Shown: positions 22,157 to 34,821, numbered from the stretch's first letter. The stretch: 64,000 nt of DNA from Silene conica (GCA_029255685.2 CM055313.2:48564079-48628078); one strand, 5' to 3'. Made by a program: numbers and translations. The notes: generated by a model not told the origin, from the letters alone.

Positions 22157-25100
22157 TTACATAGATAAAATATGCTCCATATATTTCCTATCTCTAGGTT
22201 TGAGTACTCCTTTGGCTATGCCCCTGAAATTGACTTGCATATCCTCTTTGATCTCCTTACAAACCTCTTCTGGTCTCATTAACAGACCCTCAATTCTGCA
22301 TTTGTTTCGTTGAGCCCAAATATGATAAATAATGGCATTGATAATACCATTTAGTATACCCCTCTTCAACTTGGATCCTCGAAGTCGTGCTCTCCAATCA
22401 TTCTGAATGTGATCTTTCAGTGGATACTTCACCCAAGAGCTCATCCTGGCAATAATTGAGAGTACTATATTCACACTTACAGAACAAGTGTTCCTGGTCT
22501 TCTACTCCCTTCTGACAGATGCAACAGAGATTATCATGAAGCAGTTGCAAGTTATAGAGTTTAGCTTTCGTGTTCATAGCCTTATGTTGATGCATCCAGC
22601 TCACAAAACTATGTTTAGGTAACGTCCATTTCTGCCATACCAGTTTATCCCAGATAATAGGATTGCCCCTTTCCCTGCACCAGTGATAGCCTTTGTTAAT
22701 AGTGTAGCCATGTTCATCTGTCCATTCCTGATCAAGGTACCCTGGTTTGAATTTGGCCTTGACCTGGCAGATCTTCCTCCAGCCCCAGCTAGTATCAGTC
22801 TTAGGTTGATAATCCAGCCATGCTTCCCCTTTTAAGTAAATATCATGAACCCATTTCACCCAAAGCTTCCCTGGATCATTCATAATCAACCAAGCAAGCT
22901 TACCAATTGCTGCCCTGTTCCACGCTGTGTTTTGCAAGATATTCACACCACCCTCATGGTAAGGGGTGCAGACCTTATTCCAAGCCACTAGGGGTGATCT
23001 ACTGTATTCACTATATGCTTCCCAGAGATAATTTCTGCAGATGCTGTCAATCCTTTTAATGGTACCTGATGGTAACACAAAGATGCTTGCCCAATATGAA
23101 TGCAATGTGTTCAGAACCGCCTTTATAACAACCAGACACCCTGCATCGCTGAGCTTCCTGCCCCCCATCCTTCTAATTCTTTCCAGTACCTTATCTATCA
23201 AGGGCTGACAGTCAATGAGGTTCAACCGAGTAGCTTTGATGGGTAGCCCTAGGTACTTGAAAGGTAAAATTCCTTCCTAACACCCTGAAACCTCAAGAAT
23301 ATCTGCTTTAAGTTGCTGAGTTAAGCCAGTAACATAAATATTTGATTTGCCTTGAATTAGTTTCAGACCAGAAGCCACTGAAAACGTTGCAAACGTACGC
23401 AAAAGGATCATCATGGAAGGAAGATCCCCTTTGCTAAAGAGCAATAGGTCGTCAGCAAACATAAGACTGGTTAGCCTCATAGTTTTACACATGGGATGAT
23501 ACTTAAACTCAGTAGTGGTAGTTGTATGTTGGAGAAGCCTGGATAAGTATTCCATGCATATAGTAAAAAGCAAAGGGGAGAGAGGATCGCCTTGCCTCAA
23601 ACCTCGTCTTCCTTTAAAGAAACCAAAGGACTCACCATTCAGTTTCAGAGTGAAACTAGCAGTGGTAACACACTGCATCACCAGGGTAATGAAGGCAGTA
23701 GGAAAATGTAGGGCAACCATCATCTCTTCTAAAAACTTCCACTCCACTGTATCATACGCTTTCTGCATGTCCATTTTTATCAAACATCTGGGAGTTGCAT
23801 TCTTCCTATTGTAATGCCTGATGAGATCCTGACATATCAGGATGTTTTCAACTATGTGCTTGCCTTTGACAAAGCCTCCTTGGGTAGGAGATATGATGCT
23901 ATGTAAAACTTTGGCCAGTCTAGCACACAAGCGTTTAGAAATGCACTTGTACACTGTGTTACAACAAGCAATGGGCCTGAAATGCAACACAGATGTAGGT
24001 TGGGCAATCTTGGGTAGCAGAGTGAGCACAGTGTTGTTCATTTGAGTAAGCATCTGTCCATGATGAAAGAAATCCTTAATTGCTGTGCACACCTTTCCCC
24101 CTAATAACTCCCAATTGACCTTGAAGAAATGGCTATTGTATCCATCAGGGCCTGGTGCTTTAGCATTGGGGATGCTAAACCTGGTAGCTTTGATCTCATC
24201 ATCTGAAATAGGAGCTAACAGCATATCTTGGTGAATAGGAGAGCATAGAGGGCCCTTTTGCACAATAGTAGAGGACACCCTAGTCACTACCTTACACTCC
24301 CCAAGCAACTTCATATAGTATCCTAAGAAGGCCTGCTGAACAGTCTCTAGATGTTCCTGCCACTGACCAGTGTCATCCATAATTTTATGAACTTGATTTT
24401 GAGCTTTGCGACTTCTTAGTGTTCCATGAAAGAAAGCTGAATTACAGTCCCCTTCTTGAATCCATGTGGTTTAAGCCCTTTGTCTAAGAAAGCTCATTCT
24501 AGCCTTATCTAGCTCCCTATACTGCTCCTGAAACTAAAGTTCCTGCTCAATCAGGGTAGCATCAGTAGGCCTTTGGAATAGCTGTTTCTGAATATCTAGC
24601 AACCTGGTATAAGCTAGGTCTGCTTGATGCTCAATACCCTCAAATTTCTCTTTATTTAGCTGCTTGAGGGGCCCTTTCAATCTCTTCAGTTTAGTAGCAA
24701 GTTGGAACATTGGAGTGCCATACACACCCTCTGTCCATGAGTCCTTGACCAAAGCAAAGAAATTTGGAGCCTGACTCCACATATCATAGTATTTGAAGCT
24801 CCTATTCCTCCTCTAATGTTGGGTAGTCATAGCCAAAACACAAGGGGAGTGATCAAAGTCCCCTGAAGGCAGGAAGTTGGCTTTGTAATCCTCAAACCCA
24901 GTGATCCAGTCTTGGTTAACCAGAACCCTATCCAGTCTACTGAAGACTCTAGTTTCAGGTGGTTGCTTATTGTTCCAAGTGTAGAAGGCACCTTCACTTG
25001 GGCTATCCATTAGTTCACAGCTATCAATATAATTTTGGAAAGGAGTGGCTTCTGCTAGACTGAAACCCCCTCCTAACCTCTCCTCAGGCTTCAAAACACA

Positions 25101-25526
25101 GTTGAAATCACCCCCCACCATCCATGGGCTTTGAATAGTTTGACGAATAGCAAGAATATCCTCCCACAACTCTTCCCTCTCTCTGATATGGTTGAAAGCA
25201 TAGACAAAAGTAGTATTAAACCATTGCTTAGTCACCAAATTCTGCACTTGACAGTGGATCAATTGAGCAGTGTATTTTAACACATGAACTTGACATTGCT
25301 GAGGATCCCAGAGAACCCACACCCGACCACCTTGATGATGATGATTATTAGTAGTAACACTCCATTTATTAAAACCTTTATTCATAACTAATCTGAAATT
25401 ATTGGCTTTCACCTTCGTTTCAAGTAAGGCAAAAAGACCAATTTTATTCTTGTTCAAAAAGCTATATACAAACTCCTGTTTCGAGGGCATGTTCATCCCT
25501 CTAACATTCCAAAACCCTACTATCAT
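22157..25526 (-). pseudogene. LINE B ORF2, endonuclease-reverse transcriptase, broken
   Basis: The start ATG is at 25526, overlapping the ORF1 end by 26 bases. The endonuclease covers 25526-24815 (VGFWNVRGMN, ALLETK, VGGDFNCVL, FSRLDR, FDHSPCVL with the SDH-like His kept). RT covers 24300-23280 (IKMDMQKAYDTVEW, GLRQGDPLSPLLFTICMEYL, LTSLMFADDLLLF). Thumb and zf-RVT (LCCICQKGVEDQEHLFCKC) cover 23225-22400. In-frame stops lie at 24813, 24531, near 24471 and at 23277. A frame change near 22420-22470 precedes the last part, which ends at 22157. No RNase H domain follows. It is non-functional. Confidence 0.9.
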
Positions 25527-25732
25527 TAGCAGATTGGAATGAAGTACCTGCTGATGCTCTTTGTGAAGGACTCTGGCCTACTAATTTTTGTCTGTATGTA
25601 GGACTGCCTCCACCCTCCTTTTCTGTGCTTGCCTCTGTTGTCTTCTGATAAGTACCTGTCACAGCAGCACTCCCAGTCCCTGTGTCAATAACAGATGCTG
25701 GTAATGATGCAATGAGAGGTACCTGCTGGCCA

Positions 25733-26722
25733 TGTTGGGGCTGGTGTCCTTGACAGTTAGTACAATGACTTACTAAATCTCTTAAACGATCACAAGGGCA
25801 TACTTTTGTATTATTACCAGTTGATCCACGTTTATCAATAACGGTTGGCTTGCTAGATAAGTTTCACGTTATTGTCATACGGATGGCGGTGATTAACTGG
25901 TCCCTATACGTCACACCTATAGGACACGTTTGAGAGATGTGAAGGTATGAAAATACAGTCACATTTAAGCCGAATACGACTAAACAGTTAGTCAGAGGTA
26001 TTGACTATTAAATTAGTCAATGAGATGTTGAGATTATTATTTAATACGGATTAAATAATTTTAGCTAACACGGATTACATGATTAATTCGTAAATTAAAT
26101 ATAAACGGTTATATTTATTTAAATATTGTATTCGCGTATTAATATAAACGGTTATATTAATTTGGGTAATTATACAATATCGTAATTTTATCAGACCATT
26201 ATTAATACATCGACTGCATTAATATCTGATAACATGTATACGATTTATAAATAAAACCCGCGAATAATATTTAGCTAATCGGGTCGAATCACGCAAAGGA
26301 ATAAGGTAAGAGTGGAAAAAGCCCACTCTTACCCTAACCCAATTCGGCCGAACCCATATACCTACATAAGGAGAAACTTTCTCCTTATGTCAGTAACTGT
26401 TGAATCATAATTCTCACAATTAGGGTTTTGAGAACATTCTTTTCCCAAAACTCAGATCTCACATCTAAAACCTCAAAAGGCACTCCCCATATTGCAAGGC
26501 AATTGGAGGGTATTTTCTAGCACACGCGGCATCGTCTCAAACTAAGTCTTGGGTGCAAGTTATAGGAGGGAATTTACTTTAATTCCTGTTCTTAGGCCTA
26601 GTCAAGCAAGGACCCAAGGTTGTATTCTTTTCATGTTTTATTTATCTTATGACAATATTCACAACTGTAAATTTCATTATAATCCTTCAAGTTTAGGGCG
26701 AATACATGCTTTATTCCCCACA
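25733..26722 (+). repeat. E5 5' LTR
   Basis: The LTR is 990 bp, TGTTGGGGCTGG ... TTCCCCACA. It holds an 11-bp-stem hairpin at 26305-26333. The last 200 bases include a polypyrimidine/AAAACCTC region probably within the transcribed R-U5 part (inference). Confidence 0.93.
26305..26333 (+). promoter_or_regulatory. Perfect LTR hairpin, 11-bp stem
   Basis: GGTAAGAGTGG and CCACTCTTACC flank a seven-base A-rich loop. The stem is kept in the right LTR (about 33322-33350), nearly kept in E11 (58831-58856), and present in the inverted copy at 53454-53480. Its place in the LTR suggests a role in the RNA, such as 3'-end formation or packaging (inference). Confidence 0.75.
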
Positions 26723-26725
26723 AAG

Positions 26726-26737
26726 CGGTATCAGAGC
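26726..26737 (+). promoter_or_regulatory. E5 primer-binding site (tRNA-Met type)
   Basis: CGGTATCAGAGC lies three bases after the LTR end. Eleven of the twelve bases match the usual TGGTATCAGAGC. Confidence 0.85.
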
Positions 26738-28392
26738 CAAGGCCATGAAATTTTACTTTTGTGTTTTTCATAAAGTTATAAAATCTGAAAAATCGTGTTC
26801 TGCCGCTAAGTCGGTCGATCGACCCCCCGTTGCGGTCGGTCGACCGCCTCCTGCGTAATTTTCTGTTTCGACAGTTTATCTTTTGTGAGAAATCGTTTTA
26901 AAAACTCGGTTTCGTGTTTTGTGGTCGGTTGACCTGTTTTTTGGGTCGGTCGACCATTCTGCTGTTACAAAAAAAAAATAATAATAATAATTTTTTTTTT
27001 TCGTCAGTAGGTCGGTCGACCACATGTTGAGGTCGTTAGACCACATTCCTGTAACAGACTCGTTTTTTATTTTTCGAAAATAACGTGTTTTTTTTCACAT
27101 GGCCTTTAGTAATATACTATATACAGAAATAGTATATTATTAATTTTGTGAAACGGTTCACCCTCGTATGATACATATTATTTTAAAACGGTTTAAGATA
27201 ATAGGATTATAAATTTATTAAAATTGGGTGATTAAAACGGTATAATCACATAATTTTAATCCCGTAAGGTGGTTTGGTAAAAATTTATTAATCATAATAA
27301 CAGTATTATGTCATGTATGAATTTTATTTAGTTGATGCATTTTATCTATCGTCTTGTTGAATGCCTTGTGAATGCTTTCAATAACGTATTTATTTTTGCA
27401 AACGGTTGTAACTTAGTGTGGCCTTAGAAGATTGTGTCGCCGTAATGATGGGACACAGTCTTGCTTGTAATTTTGAGATCTTGAATCTCCGTTTTGGGTT
27501 TTTGCCATGTAATTACTTTTGTATTTAAATTAGAATGTAATTAGGGTTATATTTGTAATTTAAATTAGTAATTTTGTGAAGACCAAAGACGGAGACCGGA
27601 TGCTCACTCCCGCTGCAGGGACCAAGATGGAACATCTAGACAAGCTTCTAGGGTCCAACGGTGGATTCCAAAGTTGTTTTTATGTTTATTTTGGTAGGAT
27701 AGGCCACACTAGGACTTTTTATTTACGTTTATTGCATTTATTTATGCTTTCATCGATAATAGCTTGCATCATATTCCGCCTAAAACCAAACCACCTATTA
27801 CATGCCTGAAAACTGACTCATGTAGAGGTTACGCGTTAGTTTTCTGTGACAATACATATGTCACATGTCAATTGCAAAGCCATCACTTTATTTAATTCAT
27901 TCACGCATATGCTAGATATTAGTTCACTTAATATTGATAAATAAAAGTTGATGGGGTCTTCCTCGTATAACCAAAAATTGAGAATAGTCTTTATAAATCA
28001 GACTCCCATGAATCCCTTCTTCGTCGGTAGGCATAATATGACCCCTTCTACGTCGGGTAAGTGGGAATAGATGATTTATTTTATCTCAACATCATGGTCA
28101 CTCGATAATATCTAGCGACTGAGATGGACTAATAGATAGGATTTACGGAAATCTATCGACCAAGAGTTCCAACGGTGGAATTAGCCAAGCTGTGGGCTTA
28201 TCAATATACGGAAATTGAGTCTTGGGATCGTTTATATAATTCTTGAGGGAGATCAATTATATAAATGCATAAGTCTACGAGTTTAAATTTCAATTTAATA
28301 TAGACTTAAATCACAACAATGAGTTGTTTATATGGTTCTGCTTTATCTTCTTTTCAGTGTAGAACACGTTCAATTAAACTGCTGTATAACTA
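26738..28392 (+). other. E5 leader, non-coding, with palindrome modules
   Basis: This 1.65-kb untranslated leader precedes gag. It contains three two-palindrome modules of the GGTCGGTCGACC type (26811-26852, 26922-26965, 27010-27051) and a short A/TAA/T run at 26969-27000. Its 27570-28300 part is related to the E1 leader. No open frame of note. Confidence 0.75.
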
Positions 28393-31300
28393 ATGGCTGG
28401 TGAAGACCCAATGCCAAGTGCCAAGCTAGCATGTGAATCCTGGCTAAAAGCCTTCATGGACTCCATGAATCAGTCTACTAGACTGAAGAATGATGGGTCA
28501 AACTTCTCTGACTGGGAGGCAGCACTACGGAATGCTGCCATTGCTGACGGAAAGCTCAAGTACTTAACTGAGCCCATTCCGGCACACCCAGGAACTGGAG
28601 CTAGAGCTAATGAAGTTCGCGCTCATAGCGACTTCGTCATGGAAGCGGGTGCGATAAAGAACGTACTCATCTATGCAATGGAATCCAATTTGCAAAGACG
28701 CTTCATAGCCCATGGTGCAAACTAGATTTTCACCACGCTCACTAACGAATTCTAAAAGGCTCCGAGGATCGTTTCTTATGAGCATACCTGTCGCTTCTTT
28801 GAGGCGAAACTCCAGAAGGGCCAAGCTGTTAGCCCACATATTCTTCACATGATTGAGAATATCGAGAAACTGGAGGCCCTAAACTGCAAGATCAGTGAGA
28901 ACATAATCGTTGATCGAATGCTTCATTAGGGCCAACTATTACATGAACGACATGAAGAAGACTCCTCATGAGCTCCACTCCCTTCTCGTACAGACCGAGA
29001 AGGATCTGAAATTAAGTGGGAGCATGAAGCAAGATGTTCTCATGATCTCCAGTAAGGGTCAGGGTAAGGGTAAAGCTAAAGCTCAGGGCGACCTAACAGT
29101 AGGCAAGCCCAAGTTTAAGAAGTCAGGATTTACTAAGAGTGGGCCAGGTGAGTCGAGCAACTCACAGGGCAAAACAAAGAGCAAGGATACTAGCATGGAA
29201 TGCCACCATTGCCACAAGACTGGGCATTGGAGGCGCTCATGCCCCGTGTATCGTGAGGACATTAAGGCAGGTCGCGTTACTCCTGTTGGTATGTCTTCTT
29301 CTTCTTTTATTCACATGATTGAGATTAACCATGCAAGTTACGGAACTTGGGTACTTGATACTGGTTGTGGTTCTCATCTATGTAATCATGTGCAGGGCCT
29401 CCGAAACCAAGAACCCCTAATCAAGGGTGAGGTTGACCTGCGTGTCGGGAATGGAGCACGTGTTGCTGCAATCTCGAGGGGAACATACGTGATCCAGCTT
29501 CCAAGTGGATTCGAGTTATCTTTATATAACTGTTATTATGTTCCTTGTTTGTCCAAAAACATTATTTCAGTTTCTGCGCTTGACAAACTCGGTTTTTCAT
29601 TTGTAATAGAGAATAATAGCTGTATTTTCTCCTTACACAATATGATTTATGGCAAGGCAGTTTCCATGAATGGAATTTATGTTTTAGATCAAACTACCGA
29701 AATATTACATGTGAATAATAAGAAATTAAAGGTAGGTGACTAAGATCAAACTTACCTATGGCATTGTCGTATGGGACACATAAATGAGAAACGCGTGAAA
29801 CAGCTCATAAAGAATCGAGCTATCTCGCCCTTTGATTTCGAATCATATGGCACGTGTGAATCATGTCTCATCGGTAAGATGACTCGTATTTCCTTCAAAG
29901 GTGTTGGAATGCGCGCTGCCGACCTATTAAGACTCATACATATGGACGTATGTGGCCCTATGTCGATCAACGCACGAGAAGGCTATAGGTATTTCATCAC
30001 TTTCACGGATGATTTGAGTAGATATGGCTATGTCTACTTAATGAAGCACAAAAGTGAATCCTTTGACAAGTTCAAAGAATACCAGAATCGGTTACAGAAC
30101 CAGCCGGGTAGAAAGATTAAAGCACTACGTTCTGATCGTGGTGGTGAGTAGCTTTCACACGAGTTACAGCCGGGTAGAAAGATTAAAGACTGTGGCATCG
30201 TGCTACAGTTAACTCCACCTGGAACACCACAATTAAATGGTGTGTCCGAACGGAGAAATCGAACTCTACTCGATATGGTTCGATCCATGATGAGTCACAC
30301 CGTCGTGCCTGATTCATTGTGGGGCTATGGTCTTTTGTCGGCCGCTCTAATACTTAACCGAAGTCCGTCTAAAGCTGTTGACAAGACTCCATACGAATTA
30401 TGGAAGGGAACGGTCCCCAACTTGTCCTTTATTCGGGTTTGGGACTGCGAGGCTTATGTCAAGTGGAGACACGAGGATAAGCTCGGCCCGCGATCGGTCA
30501 AAACATACTTTATAGGCTATCCAAAGGGAACTTTTGGTCATTACTTCTACTCGCCAACCGAACAACGTGTTTTTGTTGCGGCTAGTGCGACGTTCTTAGA
30601 GAAAGAATTTCTCGAGAACAAGTCGAGTAATAGAACCTTCGATTTATCGGAGGTTCAAGAACCAACTACCGAGCAACCATTGGAGGAAACAGTTCCTTCA
30701 ACCGAGGCTGCGGTAGATATTCCTGAGGAACCTAGGAGGTCGGGAAGAGTCTCCATTCCTCCGGACAGATACATTGGTATGGTCGAGGAACATGATATGG
30801 ATGACGTCTTACTCCTAGAGGGTAATGAACCCTCAACCTATAAAGGTGCCATGACCAGTTCTGACTCAAAGCTATGGCTAGAAGCCATGCAATCTGAGAT
30901 GGACTCCATGTATGAGAACAACGTGTGGGATCTTGTGGACCTACCTGCAAAGGTACGCCCCCTTCAATGCAAATGGCTTTACAAAATAAAGCATGCCGTG
31001 GAAGGTAAACAAGATATCCAAAAGGCAAGACTAGTTGCTAAAGGTTTCACCCAAGTGCCAGGCTTGCACTACGATGAGATCTTTGCACCCGTAGTCATGC
31101 TACGTTCCATTCGGATTATCTTAGCGATCGCCGCATTTCATGACTATGAAATATGGCAAATGGACGTTAAAACCGCCTTCTTAAACGGTTATTTAGAGGA
31201 AGAGTTGTACATGGTACAACCCGAGGGTTTTATTGATCCAGTACATCCTAAGAAGGTCTGCAAGCTTAAGCGTTCCATCTATGGACTTAAGCAAGCATCG

Positions 31301-31887
31301 CGGAGTTTGAATCATCGCTTCGACCAAGTGATAAAAGAGAATGAGTTTATTCGATCAGTCGAGGAACCATGTCTTATATCAAGTCGAGTGGGAGCAAGAT
31401 TGTTTTCCTAGTACTGTATGTCGACGACATACTCTTGATTCGGAATGACATACCTCTCTTATCTTCGGTTAAAGCATGGTTGAAAAACCATTTCCAGATG
31501 AAAGATCTGGGAGAGGCACAAAGACATACCTCTCTACGACTGAGTCCGAGTACTATGCCGCCTCGGAAGCAGCTAAGGAAGCAATATGGATGCGTCAATT
31601 CTTACAAGGACTCACGGTAGTACCTAGTTCGAATGACCCGATCACCGTTTATTGTGACAATAAAGGTGCCATCTTCCAAGCTAAGGAGCATAAGTCTAGC
31701 AACTAAGCTAGACATGTACAACGGAAAGCTCATCTAATCAGAGATTACGTGGAGCAAAAGGAGATATTTATTGATAAGATCGCTACGGATGACAACATAG
31801 CTGATCCTCTCACAAAAGCATTACCACGTGATAAGCAAGAAGGGCACATTCATTCCATGGGAATTAGATGTGTTCCTAAGTTGTAGT
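28393..31887 (+). pseudogene. E5 gag-pol region, Ty1/copia, broken
   Basis: From the gag start (MAGEDPMPSAKLACESWLKA) the domains run in copia order. Gag comes first, with a CCHC knuckle at about 29200-29242 (CHHCHKTGHWRRSC). Next are the aspartic protease (WVLDTGCGSHLC near 29350), integrase with its HHCC zinc part (near 29760-29880) and catalytic core (about 29920-30300), reverse transcriptase (from about 30950, with YVDDILLI) and RNase H-type text (TESEYYAASEAAKEAIWM). By family it makes the particle proteins and enzymes. The copy is broken, with about half a dozen lesions. It is close to E11 throughout. Confidence 0.9.
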
Positions 31888-32749
31888 ACTCTTTTATGAA
31901 TTCATGTAATAATTCATTTTCTCGTGTACTCTATTCAACCTTATTGTTATGATATAAAATGTTTTGTTTTTCATGTGGAATTGTACGCCAATTTTGAACA
32001 CCACAAAGTGAACTGATTAACATTACATCGTTTTGGTCCTTGATTACCCACTTGAGCTGATAACTCAGGTAATCATTTTGTGACGTTGGTTGATGGTGGG
32101 TTCAACGAGCCATAAGTCACGCAGCTGACTGACCAATCACAAAGGCGAGTTATACGGATATCTCGTAGGACACCCCGTGACAACGTTATGGAGTCCTAAA
32201 TGTTTTATAACATTGGGTGCCGGGTCGTGGATAGGACCTCCATAGTGTTCCTTAGAGTCGAGTCTTTTGACTTTCAACTGTCTCTTGAGATTAAGGCAGA
32301 TTTTGGGTAACTTTGGTTTCTTTCTCACGGTCATCGTAACAGGGGCCAAGAGGATTTTTTCTGGGTTATTTCATGCTGCGCGATATCGGCAGGATTCGAG
32401 TTGAAGGAAATATCCAAACCCTTATCAGGATTTTATCATTTCTCAGGGCCACTCGAGGAGTAGTAACTGAAATGCATGGCCATGCTCGAATACAGATTCG
32501 TTTTATCAGTTAAGTTACTCTCTAGTCGGGGAAACCACTCTTGATACAGATCGCTTGTGAGATACGACCTTTGCGAATGCGGATTTGCAAATTGTCTTAC
32601 ATTGAGTGGGAGAAATTTTAAAAGGATATGAGATTCGGTTATCGCACCTACACTTGTACGGACAAGTGGGAGTTTGTTGGAGACTTGTGTCCTCCACATG
32701 TAGTGTGATAACGTCCTTGCACATACCCTTGTAAGGACAAGTGGGAGAT
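31888..32749 (+). other. E5 3' untranslated region with duplicated polypurine tract
   Basis: The region is conserved with E11 57399-58260. It holds two purine tracts: GACAAGTGGGAG at about 32662-32673, followed by an LTR-start-like TGTTGGAGACTTGTGTCCTC, and the working tract GGACAAGTGGGAGAT at 32735-32749 next to the 3' LTR. Confidence 0.8.
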
Positions 32750-33739
32750 TGTTGGGGCTGGTGTCCTTGACTGTTAGTACAATGACTTACTAAATCTCTT
32801 AAAGGATCACAAGGGCATACTTTTGTATTATTACCAGTTGATCCACGTTTATCAATAACGGTTGGCTTGCTAGATAAGTTTGACGTTATTGTCATACGGA
32901 TGGCGGTGATCAACTTGTCCCTATACGTCACACCTATAGGACACGTTTGAGAGATGTGAAGGTATGAAAATATAGTCACATTTAAGCCGAATACGACTAA
33001 ACAGTTAGTCAGAGGTATTGACTATTAAATTAGTCAATGAGATGTTGAGATTATTATTTAATACGGATTAAATAATTTTAGCTAACACGGATTACATGAT
33101 TAATTCGTAAATTAAATATAAACGGTTATATTTATTTAAATATTATATTCGCGTATTAATATAAACGGTTATATTAATTTGGGTAATTATACAATATCGT
33201 AATTTTATCAGACCATTATTAATACATCGACTGCATTAATATCTGATAACATGTATACGATTTATAAATAAAAGCCGCGAATAATATTTAGCTAATCGGG
33301 TCGAATCACGCAAAAGAATAAGGTAAGAGTGGAAAAAGCCCACTCTTACCCTAACCCAATTCGGCCGAACCCATATAGCTACATAAGGAGAGTCTTTCTC
33401 CTTATGTCAGTAACTGTTGAATCATAATTCTCACAATTAGGGTTTTGAGAACATTCTTTTCCCAAAACTCAGATCTCACATCTAAAACCTCAAAAGGCAC
33501 TCCCCATATTGCAAGGCAATTGGAGGGTATTTTCTAGCACACGCGGCATCGTCTCAAACTAAGTCTTGGGTGCAAGTTATAGGAGGGAATTTACTTTAAT
33601 TCCTGTTCTTAGGCCTATTCAAGCAAGGACCCAAGGTTGTATTCTTTTCATGTTTTATTTATCTTATGACAATATTCACAACTGTAAATTTCATTATAAT
33701 CCTTCAAGTTTAGGGCGAATACATGCTTTATTCCTCACA
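32750..33739 (+). repeat. E5 3' LTR
   Basis: The LTR is 990 bp, TGTTGGGGCTGG ... TTCCTCACA. It is followed at 33740 by LINE B ORF1. Confidence 0.93.
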
Positions 33740-34804
33740 TGCCACTCTTTTGTTGTGGTTGCTTGGGAACCCATTGTTTACGTATCACTGGCTTCCTTAG
33801 TTTCCTACAATCCTTCCTTTTATGCCCTATTACTTTACATTCAGAACATAAACTGGGCTTCCAATCATACTCTATGTCAAGGCTGATTACCTGCCCCTTT
33901 TTATCTCGAAAGGTCAGCTGGTCAGGGAAGGACTGATCAACTTTCACTTCCACCTACACCCTAGCAAACCCTAAACGTGTCTTATTCTGCGTAAGGTCAT
34001 CCTTCCTTATATATGTTCCTATGAGGTTTGCTAGTTTGGGTAGACTATTTCCCCAAAATTTCATTGGGAGTTTGTGAATACGTACCTATGTTGGCACCAC
34101 CTTGACGTCTTCCTTCTCTAGGTCTATGTCAGGTTGCCATGCTTTCAACACCACCGGCCTGTTATCAAAAAGGTAGTGACCTGCGTTCAGAACTGTAGTT
34201 TTCATGGCCTCGGTTTGAAATCTGACGACAAAGACTCCATTAGGTAGATAGGAAATATTGTCTATGACATGTTGCTTCCATATTCTCTTAAGGAGCCCTT
34301 CAAGGACTTGCCATGGGGGAGAGCCTCCTACAATAAAACCATACACGACCGTACTCCAATACTCAATCTCCTCTTTCACATCATCTTCAGTGATTTGAAA
34401 CAGAGTATCAGGATCCACGACTAACACGTTCTTCTTGCCTTGCTTCGTGTACCATTGCCCCTCCTTTGTTCCTCCATCATTCTGTGATTCCTGGACTGGT
34501 ACAGCCTCTTCCTGTGCCTCCTGAATTTCCTCAATATCACTATCATCTTCCTCGTCTGTTACAACTTCAAAAGGAGGGATCCCTCCTAATATTTCTTACA
34601 TTGACTTCTCCTTTCCATTATTTCCTTCATCTATATCCATCCCATGTCCAGAGGACCCTGCTTTCTGGTCATTGCTTCGAGATTTCTTCCTAGTGGTGAT
34701 GCCAATCCTGGGTGGGGAAGGACCTTTGGCCATGGTGCCGTAAGTGACCTTGCCCTCGCCAGAGGAGAGCTTCTCACTAGGGTTTTTTTGTTAGTTTACT
34801 TTGT

Positions 34805-34821
34805 AATAGAGGAACATCATT
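34805..34821. repeat. Target-site duplication of LINE B, right copy
   Basis: AATAGAGGAACATCATT matches 22038-22054. The duplicated bases are part of E4 gag. Confidence 0.9.

Larger units (their letters stand above)
25733..33739 (+). mobile_element. E5: Ty1/copia element with both LTRs, broken
   Basis: The element is 8.0 kb with 990-bp direct LTRs (25733-26722 and 32750-33739), a tRNA-Met-type primer site, a 1.65-kb leader, a gag-pol region in copia order (integrase before RT), a 3' untranslated region and a polypurine tract. The LTRs differ at about 14 sites by eye (about 1.4%), which at commonly used plant rates points to an insertion within roughly the last one to two million years. The coding region is broken, with about half a dozen lesions. 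Flanks GGCCA/TGCCA look like a 5-bp duplication with one mismatch. It sits in LINE B ORF1. Confidence 0.93.
25501..34733 (-). pseudogene. LINE B ORF1, split by copia E5, broken
   Basis: The start ATG is at 34733 (MAKGPSPPRIGITTRKK). An acidic, glutamine-rich segment precedes a DUF4283-type domain (34400-34020: EYWSTVVYGFIVG, LPNGVFVVRF, PMKFWGNSLP). The knuckle CX2CX4HX4C (CSECKVIGHKRKDC) is at about 33845-33800. Copia E5 then interrupts it (33739-25733). On the far side the same frame resumes at 25732 and stays open to TAG 25501-25503. In-frame stops are TAA 34596-34598, TAG 34086-34088 (the same codon as the stop in LINE A) and TAG 33954-33956. Apart from E5 there is no frame change. Confidence 0.88.
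22054..34804 (-). mobile_element. LINE B: full-length L1-type LINE in E4 gag, hosting copia E5
   Basis: Poly(A) (T run 22053-22063) and the 3' motif ACATTTTACC lie on the left. ORF2 is 25526-22157, ORF1 is 34733-25501 (split by E5), and a 71-base leader reaches 34804. A 17-bp target duplication flanks the whole. Without E5 it is about 4.7 kb, the same size as LINE A, so it is full length. It is diverged from LINES A and C but has the same domain plan. Order of events: E4, then LINE B, then E5. Confidence 0.92.
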
